Source: Scatomorpha stercorigallinarum
GTDB lineage: Bacteria; Bacillota; Clostridia; Oscillospirales; Oscillospiraceae
Direction: 5' to 3'
Assembly: GCA_944387865.1 (NCBI GenBank)
Contig: CALXGN010000001.1
Coordinates: forward strand, 233,848 to 297,847
Length of the DNA stretch: 64,000 nucleotides
Positions 1 to 8,550 of this stretch are shown here, in pieces (the first letter of the stretch is position 1; every line of letters starts with the position of its first letter). The position numbers and the translations under genes are program-made. Under the pieces are notes generated by a model, which saw only the letters and a program-made list of their open reading frames with translations, ran no database searches and was not told the origin of the DNA.

Positions 1-2
1 AC

Positions 3-1361
3 TATGAGCCGCTGCGCCACTATGCGGAAGTGCATCTGCTGCTCTCCCCCGGCGAGCGCGGCAGCGGCGTACAGCTGGCCAGCGACTGCCCCACGGACGA
101 GCTTGCGCTCAACTGGCAGCGGCTCATCCTCACGCACCTGGCCGAAAAGACGCACGTCGGCCCCCTCACCGGCGCGCCGCTGACGGATGTGAAGCTCACG
201 CTCGCCTCCGGCCGCGCGCACCCCAAGCACACGGAGGGCGGCGACTTCCGCCAGGCCACCTACCGCGCCGTCCGCCAGGGGCTGCGCACTGCCGCCGCGC
301 GCGGGGACTGCGTGCTGCTGGAGCCCTGGTATACGTTCACGCTCCGCCTGCCGCAGGAGGCCGTGGGCCGCGCCCTGGCCGACATGCCGCGGCTCTTCGC
401 GGATTTCGACCCGCCCGTCACCGAGGGCGGCGAGGCCGTCATCACGGGCCGCGCACCCGTCCCGGAGCTGATGGGCTATGCGCGTGAGGTAGCGGCCTAC
501 ACACGCGGGCGCGGGCAGCTCGCCTGCCTGCCGGGAGGCTACGCCGAGTGCCACAACGCGGAGGAGGTCATCGCCGCCGCCGGCTACGACGCGGACGCCG
601 ACACGGAAAACACCGCGGACTCCGTCTTTTGCAGCCACGGCGCGGGCGTGCTCGTGCGCTGGGACGAAGCGTCCTCCCACATGCACCTGCCAAGCGTCCT
701 CGAGCGCGGCCAGCGCCTGAGCGCCGCCGCGCAGGAGGCCCCCGTATCCCGCGCCGAGCGGGCCGACGCCTACCGCGCCGCCCTGGCCGCGGACAAAGAG
801 CTGATGGCCATTTTCGAGCGCACCTACGGCCCCATCCGCCGCGACAGCGTGCAGGCCATGCGCACGGTAAAGCGCCCGCCATCCTCCGGCGGCCAGCCGC
901 GCCGCGCGCCCGCCCGGCCCCAGGACACGGGCCCCGAGTACCTGCTGGTGGACGGCTACAACGTCATCTTCGCCTGGGAGGGGCTCAAGGAGCTGGCCGC
1001 CAAAAACCTGGACGCCGCGCGCGCCCGGCTGATGGACCGCCTGTGCAACTTCGCCGGCTACCGCCGCTGCGTGCTGATACTGGTGTTCGACGCCTGGAAG
1101 GTCAAGGGCGGCGAGCGCGAGGTGGAGCAGTACCACAACATCTACGTCGTCTACACCCGCGAGGCGGAGACGGCCGACATGTACATCGAAAAGGCCACGC
1201 ACGAGATAGCCCGCCGCCACCGCACGCGCGTCGTCACCTCGGACGCCGCCGAGCAGCTCATCATCCTCGGCAACGGCGCGCTGCGCGTCTCCTCCCGCTC
1301 CTTTGAGGAGGAGGTGCTCGCCGCCGAAGCGGAGATCCGCGAGCTCCTCGCCCAGCAATAA
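3..1361 (+). CDS. TetM/EF-G-like translational GTPase C-terminal part fused to Rae1-like NYN ribonuclease (5' truncated)
   Basis: The frame is open from the window edge, so the GTPase domain lies outside; 452 residues are visible. The first ~200 match the C-terminal domains of ribosomal-protection (TetM/TetO type) EF-G relatives, with the stretch GPLTGAPLTDVKLTL and HTEGGDFRQATYRAVRQGL. From about nt 937 the chain becomes an NYN/PIN-like nuclease resembling Bacillus subtilis Rae1 (YacP): LLVDGYNVIFAW with the catalytic-type Asp, then ETADMYIEK and TSDAAEQ. Rae1 cleaves mRNA in the ribosomal A site; the GTPase half would bind the same site. The fusion is seen directly; joint action on stalled ribosomes is inference. 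A terminator follows immediately. Confidence 0.85.
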   Translation, partial: YEPLRHYAEVHLLLSPGERGSGVQLASDCPTDELALNWQRLILTHLAEKTHVGPLTGAPLTDVKLTLASGRAHPKHTEGGDFRQATYRAVRQGLRTAAARGDCVLLEPWYTFTLRLPQEAVGRALADMPRLFADFDPPVTEGGEAVITGRAPVPELMGYAREVAAYTRGRGQLACLPGGYAECHNAEEVIAAAGYDADADTENTADSVFCSHGAGVLVRWDEASSHMHLPSVLERGQRLSAAAQEAPVSRAERADAYRAALAADKELMAIFERTYGPIRRDSVQAMRTVKRPPSSGGQPRRAPARPQDTGPEYLLVDGYNVIFAWEGLKELAAKNLDAARARLMDRLCNFAGYRRCVLILVFDAWKVKGGEREVEQYHNIYVVYTREAETADMYIEKATHEIARRHRTRVVTSDAAEQLIILGNGALRVSSRSFEEEVLAAEAEIRELLAQQ

Positions 1362-1366
1362 ACAAA

Positions 1367-1402
1367 CCCCCGGAGAGCCCAGCCCTCCGGGGGGTATTTT
1401 TG
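1367..1402 (+). terminator. Rho-independent terminator after the GTPase-NYN gene
   Basis: A 9-bp perfect stem (CCCCCGGAG / CTCCGGGGG) with a 9-nt loop is followed by TATTTTTG, five bases after the stop codon. It separates this gene from the convergent exonuclease gene. Confidence 0.85.
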
Positions 1403-1426
1403 CGCCCTATTCGCCCGCTTATGGGC

Positions 1427-2098
1427 TCACTCCCGCTCATAGAGCGCGGCTCCCGGCTCGAAGCACTGCGGCCGGTAGGTGATGGAGCCTATGCGCGGCT
1501 TCGGCACGCCGTAGCGCGGGTTGTAGCCAAACAGGTTTACATAATCCATAAGGTCATCCTTCTCCTCCGCCATCGCCTGGAGCAGCTCCAGCGTGGCGGA
1601 GGCGTCGTCTATCGCCCGGTGCGTGTTCTGCCCGGCGAGGCCGTAGGCCTCCACGGCGTTTTCCAGCCGGTGCGGATAGGGCCGCCGGTCGCGGTAGACG
1701 GTGAGCGCGTCCAGGAACTTCAGCCCCCGCAGCGCGCCCTCCAGCCCCGCTTCGCGCAGGAGGTAATAGATGAAACAGAGGTCGAACTGCGCGTTGTAGG
1801 CCGCGAGCAGCGTCCCCGGCGCGCTGAGCATGTCCGCCAGCCGCTGCGCGGCCTCGCGCGCCGGCGCGCCCTCGCGCGCGAGCTGTTCGTCAGTGATGCC
1901 CGTCAGGCGCGATATGAACGGCGGCACCCGCCGCCCTTCCGGCAGCGAGACGAGCATGTCGAAGCTCTCCTCCCCGCCCGCCGGCGTTATCTTCAGGGCG
2001 GCGAGCTCGATGACGCGCTCCCGCGCGGGGTCGATGCCCGTCGTCTCCGTGTCCAGCACCACCAGGCTCTCGAAGCCCTCCCACAGCCACTCAGCCAT
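1427..2098 (-). CDS. DnaQ/PolC-type DEDDh 3'-5' exonuclease
   Basis: A 223-residue protein. It carries Exo I (VVLDTETTGIDP, acidic residues 16 and 18), Exo II (AAYNAQFDL) and Exo III (HRAIDDA), the DEDDh signature of DnaQ-family proofreading or processing exonucleases. No polymerase or BRCT domain is attached. Its start overlaps the recQ stop by 8 nt, so the two are translationally coupled, which suggests a joint repair or recombination role (inference). The exact substrate cannot be told from sequence. Confidence 0.85.
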   Translation of the reverse strand: MAEWLWEGFESLVVLDTETTGIDPARERVIELAALKITPAGGEESFDMLVSLPEGRRVPPFISRLTGITDEQLAREGAPAREAAQRLADMLSAPGTLLAAYNAQFDLCFIYYLLREAGLEGALRGLKFLDALTVYRDRRPYPHRLENAVEAYGLAGQNTHRAIDDASATLELLQAMAEEKDDLMDYVNLFGYNPRYGVPKPRIGSITYRPQCFEPGAALYERE

Positions 2099-3944
2099 CC
2101 TGCGTCTTCCTCCAGTTTTCTATCTCTTTCAGGAAAGCCGCGCCATAGCGCCGGGCCTTCACTTCGCCCACGCCGGCCACGTCCAGCAGTTCCAGCGAGT
2201 CGCGCGGCTTTTTCGCCGCCATGTCGGCCAGCGTGACGTTGGAGAAAATGACATAGGGCGGGACGCCCTGCTCCTCCGCCAGCCGGTAGCGCAGCAGCCT
2301 CAGCCGCTCGTAGAGCACGGCGTTTGGCTCTGTGGGCGCGGCAGTGGAGCCGCGCCGCCGGAGCTCTTTTTTCTCCTCCGGGCGCGCCCGGCGCTCCGTC
2401 AGCGTCACGCGCCCACCGCGGAACAGCACTTCCGCCGCCTCCGCCGTGGGTATGAGCACGCCGTGATCGCCCCGCGCCAGATATCCCAGTTCCATCAGCC
2501 GCTCGGCGAGCGCGCTCACTTCCGCGGCCTTCGCGCCCTTCATCAGTCCATAGGTGCTCAGCCCGTCGAGCCCTTTTTCGCGCACCCGCGCGCTGTTGGC
2601 CCCGCGCAGGCAGTCGGATATCGCGCCCAGGCCCATGTAATATCCGCAGCTGTCATAGATGCGCTTCGCGCAGGAGAGCATGATCTGCGCTTCCCGCGTC
2701 ACATCCCGCTCGGTGAACTGCCCGCGGCAGTTGCCGCAGTTCCCGCAGTGCCCGGCGTGCTCCTGCCCGAAATACTCCAATATGTACCCGCGCAGGCAGT
2801 CGTGCGTGCGGCAATAGGCGGCCATCTCCCGCAGCCGGTCACGTTCCCGCTCGCGGACGGCCTCCGCCTCCTCGATGCTCAGCCCGTCGCCCTGCCCGGA
2901 GAGCTCGATGAGCCGCAGGCCCGTCATGATATCGGAGGGCGAAAAGAGCAGTATGCAGTCCGCCCGCTCGCCGTCACGCCCCGCGCGCCCGGCCTCCTGG
3001 TAGTATGCTTCGACGCTCTTCGGCATGTTGTAGTGTATCACAAAGCCCACGTTGGACTTGTCTATGCCCATGCCGAAGGCGTTGGTGGCCACCATCACCG
3101 TTTTGCGGTCGCAGATGAAGTCGTCCTGGTTGCGCTGCCGCTCGTCTGCCCGCAGGCCCGCATGATAGCGCGTGGCGGCGCGGCCGTCGTCCTGCAGGGC
3201 CTGGCAGACGTCCTCCACGGCCCGCCGCGTGGCGCAGTAGACGATGCCGCTCTTCCCCTGCCGTGCGTCCAGCAGCCTCCGCAGGGCGCTGAACTTGTCC
3301 CGCGGCCGCAATACGTCAAAATACAGGTTTGGCCGGTCAAAGCCCGTGGTCACGCACAGCGGTGCGCGCAGGCGCAGTATGCGTATCACGTCCTCGCGCA
3401 CCTCCGGCGTGGCCGTGGCCGTGAAGGCGCCCACGGGCGGCCGCTTTGGCAGCTTTTGCAGGAAATCCACGATGCGCAGGTAGCTGGGGCGGAAATCCTG
3501 CCCCCACTGGGAGATGCAGTGCGCCTCGTCCACCGCCACCAGCGAGATGTCCGCCGCTGTCGCCACAGAGAGGAAGAGCGCCGTGTCAAGCCGCTCCGGC
3601 GCCACATAGACGAGCTTATAGCCGCCCGCCCTCATGCGCGAGCAGGTCTCGCGGAATTCTTCCGGGGAGAGCGAGCTGTTGATACAGGCCGCGGGCACGC
3701 CCGCCTCGCGCAGGGCCGCGACCTGGTCCTTCATCAGGGAGATGAGGGGCGAGATCACCAGCGCCGTCCCCGGCAACAGGATGGCCGGCAGCTGGTAGCA
3801 GGCGCTCTTGCCTCCGCCCGTGGGCATCACGCCGAACACGTCGCGCCCGGCCAGCAGGCCCTCCGCCAGTTCGCGCTGGCCGCGGCGGAAGCGCGAGTGC
3901 CCAAAATACCGCTTGAGCGCCGCCTCGATGCCCGCGTCCGCCAT
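2091..3944 (-). CDS. recQ: ATP-dependent DNA helicase RecQ
   Basis: About 617 residues, the usual RecQ length. Walker A (MPTGGGKSACYQ, near residues 41-51), DEAH box (VDEAHCISQWG, ~138-148), motif III FTATATP, motif VI QEAGRAGRDG, the RQC zinc cysteines (CLRGYILEYFG then CGNCGNC) and a C-terminal HRDC-like domain are all present. It unwinds 3'-5' DNA in recombinational repair. I chose the ATG at 3944 because GGAGGGGGGAG lies just upstream; an in-frame ATG at 3971 lacks such a site. Overlaps the downstream exonuclease. Confidence 0.95.
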   Translation of the reverse strand: MADAGIEAALKRYFGHSRFRRGQRELAEGLLAGRDVFGVMPTGGGKSACYQLPAILLPGTALVISPLISLMKDQVAALREAGVPAACINSSLSPEEFRETCSRMRAGGYKLVYVAPERLDTALFLSVATAADISLVAVDEAHCISQWGQDFRPSYLRIVDFLQKLPKRPPVGAFTATATPEVREDVIRILRLRAPLCVTTGFDRPNLYFDVLRPRDKFSALRRLLDARQGKSGIVYCATRRAVEDVCQALQDDGRAATRYHAGLRADERQRNQDDFICDRKTVMVATNAFGMGIDKSNVGFVIHYNMPKSVEAYYQEAGRAGRDGERADCILLFSPSDIMTGLRLIELSGQGDGLSIEEAEAVRERERDRLREMAAYCRTHDCLRGYILEYFGQEHAGHCGNCGNCRGQFTERDVTREAQIMLSCAKRIYDSCGYYMGLGAISDCLRGANSARVREKGLDGLSTYGLMKGAKAAEVSALAERLMELGYLARGDHGVLIPTAEAAEVLFRGGRVTLTERRARPEEKKELRRRGSTAAPTEPNAVLYERLRLLRYRLAEEQGVPPYVIFSNVTLADMAAKKPRDSLELLDVAGVGEVKARRYGAAFLKEIENWRKTQDG

Positions 3945-4031
3945 GTTTCTCCCCCCTCCGGCTTTTTCCACAGCCCATTATACCCTCCCGCCCATCTATC
4001 CTGCAACTAAAAATGTTCCTGCTATGTCCTC

Positions 4032-4724
4032 TCAATTCCCCTCCAGCGCCTCCCTCAGCTTTTCCAGCGCGCGTTTTTCTATGCGGGAGACGTAGCTGCG
4101 CGATATGCCGCATTTTTCGGCGGTCTCGCGCTGGGTGAGGGGCGCGGCGCCGTCCAGGCCGTAGCGCAGGCGGATGATGAGCGCTTCGCGCTCGCCGAGC
4201 GCGCTGTCCACCGCCTCGCGCACGCGCCGGCGGTCCTCGCTGTCGCCCAGGCGGTCGGCCATGTCGTCCTCCTCCGCCAGGATGTCCATCAGCGAGAGCG
4301 AATTGCCGTCGCCGTCCACGTCTATGGACTCCGAGAGCGATACGTCCCCCGCCGTCTTTTTCAGCGCGCGGAAGTGCATCAGTATCTCGTTTTCCGTGCA
4401 CTTGGAAGCGTATGTAGCCAGCCGCACGCCCTTGTCGGGGCGGTAGGTGTTGATGCCCTTGATGAGCCCGATGGTGCCGATGGAGATGAGGTCGTCGGCG
4501 TCCTCGCCCTGGGTGTAATATTTTTTGATGATGTGCGCCACCAGTCGCAGGTTGTGCTCGATGAGCTTGTTGCGGGCCTCGATGTCCCCGTCCTCGAGCC
4601 AGAGCGCGACGTAGCGCCGCTCCTCCTCCGCCGAGAGCGGCCGCGGGAAGGAGCCGTAGGCCGGCCCCAGGCGCAGCATCAGGAACGCGCCGGACAAGAG
4701 CGTCAAAAAGGCGCCTGTTATCAT
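4032..4724 (-). CDS. sigK: Sporulation sigma factor SigK
   Basis: A 230-residue sigma-70 family protein closely resembling SigK. A hydrophobic N-terminal ~20 residues (MITGAFLTLLSGAFLML) resembles the membrane-held pro-sequence of pro-sigma-K. Region 2 has IEHNLRLVAHI and DLISIGTIGLI; region 4.2 ends with SRSYVSRIEKRALEKL. SigK runs late mother-cell gene expression in endospore formers. The gene is continuous with no skin-type intervening element. An AAAGGCGGTG ribosome site precedes the ATG. Its presence implies the host has or had a sporulation programme. Confidence 0.93.
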   Translation of the reverse strand: MITGAFLTLLSGAFLMLRLGPAYGSFPRPLSAEEERRYVALWLEDGDIEARNKLIEHNLRLVAHIIKKYYTQGEDADDLISIGTIGLIKGINTYRPDKGVRLATYASKCTENEILMHFRALKKTAGDVSLSESIDVDGDGNSLSLMDILAEEDDMADRLGDSEDRRRVREAVDSALGEREALIIRLRYGLDGAAPLTQRETAEKCGISRSYVSRIEKRALEKLREALEGN

Positions 4725-4812
4725 GGACTTGCACCGCCTTTCAATGGATAACTACATTTTATGGCGGCGGGCAGGTACACTTTCCTGTCAAAACGGCGGA
4801 CGTGCCCAAAAC

Positions 4813-4841
4813 TTGCAATGCGCGGGCCTTTGCGGTATAAT
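4813..4841 (+). promoter_or_regulatory. Sigma-A promoter of csoR
   Basis: -35 TTGCAA (4813-4818), 17-bp spacer, -10 TATAAT (4836-4841), 28 nt before the csoR start codon. Confidence 0.8.
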
Positions 4842-4868
4842 ACTGCAAAAAACCACGGGGAGAGCCAC

Positions 4869-5189
4869 ATGGACGAACACACCCACACCCACATCGGCCC
4901 GGACGGGCAGGTATATACGCACACGCATTCGCACACGCAGACCAAAGCGGTGCTCAACCGCCTCTCGCGCGCCATCGGCCACCTTGAATCCGTGAAGAAG
5001 ATGGTCGAGAGCGGGCGGGACTGCACCGAGGTGCTCATCCAGCTGGCCGCCGTGCGCTCAGCGCTCAACAACACGGCCAAGGTGATACTCAAAGACCACA
5101 TCGAGCACTGCGTGATGGACGCCGCCGAGCACGGCGACAAGGAGTCGCTCGAACAGCTCAACCGCGCCATCGAGCAGTTCATGACCTGA
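4869..5189 (+). CDS. csoR: CsoR/FrmR-family metal-sensing repressor with His-rich N-terminus
   Basis: A 106-residue DUF156 repressor. Cys52, His77 and Cys81 reproduce the spacing of the C-H-C Cu(I) site of CsoR (25 and 4 residues apart), so copper is the likely ligand. The first 22 residues carry six histidines (positions 4, 6, 8, 18, 20, 22), an extra metal-binding tail. I chose the ATG at 4869, preceded by GGGGAGAG; upstream in-frame codons would run through the promoter. No copper ATPase is adjacent, so its targets lie elsewhere. The family represses by binding DNA when apo and releases on metal binding. Confidence 0.85.
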   Translation: MDEHTHTHIGPDGQVYTHTHSHTQTKAVLNRLSRAIGHLESVKKMVESGRDCTEVLIQLAAVRSALNNTAKVILKDHIEHCVMDAAEHGDKESLEQLNRAIEQFMT

Positions 5190-5201
5190 CGTACTGCGCA
5201 A

Positions 5202-5238
5202 AATAGCCCGGCGCCGCTTTCAGCGGCGCCGGGCTATT
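5202..5238. terminator. Bidirectional hairpin terminator between csoR and the XRE gene
   Basis: A 17-bp perfect stem (5202-5218 with 5222-5238) and a 3-nt loop. It sits between two convergent genes, ends in AU pairs both ways, and probably serves both strands. Confidence 0.8.
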
Positions 5239-5251
5239 GTATTATGTAAAC

Positions 5252-6181
5252 TTATTTTACCTCGACGTTCAGCTCACTGTCCACGGCGACGTCATAATGC
5301 GCCGTCCTGCCGCCGGCGTCCACCGTGACGGCGTAGCCATCCCCCGCGCGCCCGCAGGAGACGGCCTCCGCCGTGCCGGGAGGCAGGCCGAAGTCCCGCT
5401 CGGCCAGCAGCTCGGCGTACTGCGCGGCGACATTGGCGCGGGCGGCCTCGCCGCCGGCGTCAATCTCCGCCATGCTTCCGAGCGCCCCCTGCACATTGGC
5501 CGCGATGAGGAACAGATATACCAGCACCAGTGTGATAACGCTCCGGCGGCTGTGCCTGTGCCGCTCGGCCAGCATCAGGCGCATGCCCTTTGCCAGCACA
5601 GCGACGATGAACACGTCCAGCGCGAGGTCTATCCATAAGCTCCAGCGCTCAAAAAAGCGGTCTGTGCCCGGCGTCACCAGCAGCACGCAGCAGAGGGAAG
5701 CGCCCAGCATCACGCGGTACATGCCCGCGGCCTCGCCGGCGCCCTTGACGAGCATGGCTGCAGAGCCGATCCCCGCCACAACGCCGCCAAGGAACAGCAG
5801 CGTGAGGATGACGCTGTTGGCTGTGGCGAGCATCAGCGAGAAAGCAAGCGCCAGCGCGCAGAGCGCGATGACCAGGCCCAGCTGCTTTTTCAGGGGCATG
5901 TGTCGGCCGCGCGCCAGGCCAAGCGCCTCGCTGACAGCCCCGTCGGCCTGCTCGCGGCTGAGCTCCCCGCCGTCGCGCTGCGAGTTCATCAGCTCCATCA
6001 GGCTCACATCCAGCGCCGCCGCCAGCGGCTCCAGCGTGTTTATATCGGGGAAGCCAAGGCCGCGCTCCCATTTGCTGACGGCCTTGTCCGTGACGAAGAG
6101 CTTCGCCGCCAGCTCTGACTGCGTCATGCCCAGCTCCCGGCGGCGCTGCGCCACGAATGCGCCGAATCTCTGAACGTCCAT
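5252..6181 (-). CDS. XRE-family regulator with C-terminal membrane domain
   Basis: 309 residues. An N-terminal Cro/CI-type HTH (residues ~3-60, with TQSELAAKLFVTDKAVSKWERG) is followed by about five hydrophobic segments (~100-240) and an extracytoplasmic-like C-terminal region. This HTH-plus-membrane layout is common in Firmicutes, often linked to envelope stress or antimicrobial response, but its signal is unknown. The start at 6181 is set by AGGAGGTG; an upstream in-frame codon at 6202 would overlap the -10 box. Confidence 0.8.
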   Translation of the reverse strand: MDVQRFGAFVAQRRRELGMTQSELAAKLFVTDKAVSKWERGLGFPDINTLEPLAAALDVSLMELMNSQRDGGELSREQADGAVSEALGLARGRHMPLKKQLGLVIALCALALAFSLMLATANSVILTLLFLGGVVAGIGSAAMLVKGAGEAAGMYRVMLGASLCCVLLVTPGTDRFFERWSLWIDLALDVFIVAVLAKGMRLMLAERHRHSRRSVITLVLVYLFLIAANVQGALGSMAEIDAGGEAARANVAAQYAELLAERDFGLPPGTAEAVSCGRAGDGYAVTVDAGGRTAHYDVAVDSELNVEVK

Positions 6182-6202
6182 ATGGCACCTCCTGACGGGC
6201 AA

Positions 6203-6231
6203 AGTATAGCACCGCCATCACCTCCTGACAA
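6203..6231 (-). promoter_or_regulatory. Promoter of the membrane-XRE gene
   Basis: On the minus strand: -35 TTGTCA (6231-6226), 17-bp spacer, -10 TATACT (6208-6203). An 11-bp direct repeat (CACCTCCTGAC on plus) occurs at 6186-6196 and 6219-6229, overlapping the ribosome site and the -35 flank, so it may be an autoregulatory site. Confidence 0.7.
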
Positions 6232-6314
6232 CCGACTGAAAGTTTAGCCGCCCGGAATGGCCGGAACATGCCCGAAACCGCCCTTATTCCCGCTCTTTCC
6301 CGCCCCGTTAAAGG

Positions 6315-6346
6315 AAGCTCCACGGCACATGCGTGCCGTGGAGCTT
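6315..6346 (-). terminator. Probable terminator of the M20 dipeptidase gene
   Basis: A 13-bp perfect stem with a 6-nt loop, about 70 nt past the dipeptidase stop. On the minus strand only a weak T-rich stretch (TTCCTTTAA) follows, so it is a modest terminator. Confidence 0.5.
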
Positions 6347-6414
6347 ATCAGTTAAAATCCTCTGTCCGCTGCCGGGACGCAGGCCGCAGGCAAAAGCATC
6401 CAAACGCAGTTTGG

Positions 6415-7785
6415 TCAGGACTCGAGCTTGGCGACGCCGTCGATGAAGGCGGCGCCGGCCTTGATGCCCTTTATCCAACAGGAGATGAGCAGGTTTTCGT
6501 TCGCGCAGTGCTCGTTCTGGTCGGCGAGGGAGATGGGTATCATCATCCAGGGCGCCTTCAGCACGTCGGAGAACATGAAGAAGGGCGCCGAGCAGCCGAC
6601 GGAGGGGAACACCACCGGCTCGTCGCCGAAGGCGGAGCGCAGGGCCTCCGTCACCACGGGGACGTATTTGTTGTCCAGCGGCGTCTTGGTGGCGGGCAGG
6701 CCGGCGTACTGGCGCACCTCGATGTCGCCGAAGCCGCGCGCTTCCAGGTGCCGGCGCAGCAGCTCCGTCATCTCCTCCGGCTGCTGGCCGGGCACCAGGC
6801 GCATGTCGATGAAGCACCTGGCCTCATCCACGTCCACATTCTTGCTGCCGTCGATGTAGCCGGCGTTCAGGCAGCCGATGTTGCAGGTGGGCTCGAACAT
6901 GTAGTTGTAGAAGAAATCGTCCGTCTTGCGGCCCTGCAGGAAGTGGTCCATGCCCCAGTCGTCCAGCTGCGCCTGCACGTCCAGCGGCGGCAGGGCCGCC
7001 AGCGCGTCCAGCTCCTGCTGCGTGGGCATGACGGCCTTGTCATAGAAGCCGTCGATGAGCACCGCGCCCTCGGCCTTCTTGATGGTGGAGAGGGCCTCCA
7101 CCAGCCGCCAGGAGGCGCTGGGGCCGCAGGCGGCGTACTGCGAGTGCTGTGGCTTCTTCATCGTGCGGCAGGTGAGCTCAACGGCGCACAGGCCCTTGAG
7201 CCCGAGCTCGATGGTGGGCCGGCCGGAGGAGTGCATGCTGGCGTCCGAGCAGATGACCAGATCCGCGGCGAGCTCCTCCTTGTGGCTCTCGATGAAGGGC
7301 AGCAGGTTGGGGCTGCCCTGCTCCTCCTCGCCCTCGAAGATGTACTTGAGGTTGACGGTCAGCTTGTTGAACTTGCGGTAGGCCTCCTGGGCCTTGATGT
7401 GCGCGAAAAGCTGCCCCTTGTTGTCGCTGACGCCGCGGCCGTAGAGCCGCCCGCCGCGCATCTGCGGGTCGTAGGGGTCGGAGTCCCACATCTCCAGCGG
7501 GCCCTCGGGCATCACGTCGTAATGGCCGTAGATGAGCAGCGTGGGGGCGTTCTCCACCTCCGCCTTCACCTCGCCCACGATGACGGGGTGGCCGCTGGGC
7601 AGCGGGTACAGGCGGTTGGGGATGCCGGCGTCCTCCATCTGCCGGGAGAGGAACTCCGCGCACTCCTGCAGCCCCTCATGCGTCATGCTCACGCTCTTGT
7701 GCTGTATCAGCGGTATGAGCTCGTTCACATACTGCTCCTCGTGGGCCTCGATATAGTCGTATACCTGTTTGAGATCGTTCATCAT
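6415..7785 (-). CDS. M20-family dipeptidase (zinc metallopeptidase)
   Basis: A 456-residue cytosolic peptidase of the M20 (carnosinase/PepV-like) family. Metal-site motifs: GHYDVMP (His88, Asp90), GRGVSDNKG (Asp121), EGEEEQGS (~151-158) and a C-terminal NEHCANE His. An internal lid/dimerisation insertion is present as usual. Such enzymes hydrolyse dipeptides for nitrogen supply. CAGGAGGATC precedes two adjacent ATG codons. Transcribed alone from its own promoter. Confidence 0.9.
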   Translation of the reverse strand: MMNDLKQVYDYIEAHEEQYVNELIPLIQHKSVSMTHEGLQECAEFLSRQMEDAGIPNRLYPLPSGHPVIVGEVKAEVENAPTLLIYGHYDVMPEGPLEMWDSDPYDPQMRGGRLYGRGVSDNKGQLFAHIKAQEAYRKFNKLTVNLKYIFEGEEEQGSPNLLPFIESHKEELAADLVICSDASMHSSGRPTIELGLKGLCAVELTCRTMKKPQHSQYAACGPSASWRLVEALSTIKKAEGAVLIDGFYDKAVMPTQQELDALAALPPLDVQAQLDDWGMDHFLQGRKTDDFFYNYMFEPTCNIGCLNAGYIDGSKNVDVDEARCFIDMRLVPGQQPEEMTELLRRHLEARGFGDIEVRQYAGLPATKTPLDNKYVPVVTEALRSAFGDEPVVFPSVGCSAPFFMFSDVLKAPWMMIPISLADQNEHCANENLLISCWIKGIKAGAAFIDGVAKLES

Positions 7786-7814
7786 GATCCTCCTGTCTGC
7801 GTGGTATAGCCCCT

Positions 7815-7843
7815 ATTCTAAGGCCACGGCGCGGCGCTGTCAA
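7815..7843 (-). promoter_or_regulatory. Promoter of the M20 dipeptidase gene
   Basis: On the minus strand: TTGACA (7843-7838), 17-bp spacer, TAGAAT (7820-7815), 30 nt upstream of the start codon. Confidence 0.7.
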
Positions 7844-7889
7844 CGAACAATTCTTTAACAATGCGCAGCAGCAGCGTGGAACGGCATGG

Positions 7890-7920
7890 CAAAAGCCGCG
7901 GCGCCATAAGCGCCGCGGCT
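7890..7920 (-). terminator. Terminator of the hydrogenase operon
   Basis: An 11-bp perfect stem (7894-7904 with 7910-7920), loop of 5, followed on the minus strand by TTTTGCC. It lies 18 nt past the last hydrogenase gene. Confidence 0.8.
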
Positions 7921-7938
7921 CTGCTTTGGGCATTTGGT

Positions 7939-8550
7939 TTACATAATAATAGCCTTCTTGGGGCACACGCTGGCGCAGGTGCCGCAGGCGACGCATTTGT
8001 CCTCGTCCAGCACCCAGGTCTTTTCCTTGCGGTCCACGGTGAGCGCCCCGGCGGGGCACTTCTTGGCGCAGAGCGTGCAGTAGACGCACTTGGCCGGGTC
8101 GTTGACGGGCAGGCCGTCCTCGCGCGGCTTGACGGAGCTTTCAGCCTCGGCCGCGCCGGCACAGGCGGCGGCTTCTTTTTTGGCGGGCTTTTTCTTCAGG
8201 TATGTGCCCTCCACCACCAGCTCCTCCTCCGTGCGCGCCACCATGTGGTAGTCCTGCGTGAGCTCGATGGCGTGTTTTACGCAGAAATCGGCGCAGTGGC
8301 TGCAGAACGTGCAGCTGCCGAGGAAGAAGCGGCGGGTGATGAGCGTGCCCTCCTCCGTTTCCTCGCTTTTCGTGCTGATGGCGCCGCCGGCGCAGACGCG
8401 CTCGCACATGCCGCAGCTGATACACAGGTCGGGGTGGAACACGATGCGGCCGCGGTAGCGCAGCGGGGCCTCTACGGGCTTGAAGGGATAGGCCTCCGTG
8501 CTGGGCCTGGAGAACAATCCGGTGACGGCCTCCTTTATGAACGGCAGCAT
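7939..8550 (-). CDS. Hydrogenase polyferredoxin subunit (NuoI/MbhN/EchF-like) with four [4Fe-4S] motifs
   Basis: 203 residues. Four CxxCxxCxxxC motifs are visible: Cys43-53, Cys80-90, Cys155-165 and Cys186-196. MbhN, EchF and NuoI usually carry two; the second pair here follows a Lys/Ala-rich linker (~118-150) and looks like an added bacterial ferredoxin domain. The subunit would pass electrons from reduced ferredoxin to the NuoB-like small subunit. It is the last gene of the operon. Confidence 0.88.
   Translation of the reverse strand: MLPFIKEAVTGLFSRPSTEAYPFKPVEAPLRYRGRIVFHPDLCISCGMCERVCAGGAISTKSEETEEGTLITRRFFLGSCTFCSHCADFCVKHAIELTQDYHMVARTEEELVVEGTYLKKKPAKKEAAACAGAAEAESSVKPREDGLPVNDPAKCVYCTLCAKKCPAGALTVDRKEKTWVLDEDKCVACGTCASVCPKKAIIM

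Noticed and set aside
4032..4724. Search for a skin element in sigK
   Set aside because: The gene is continuous with all sigma regions in frame.
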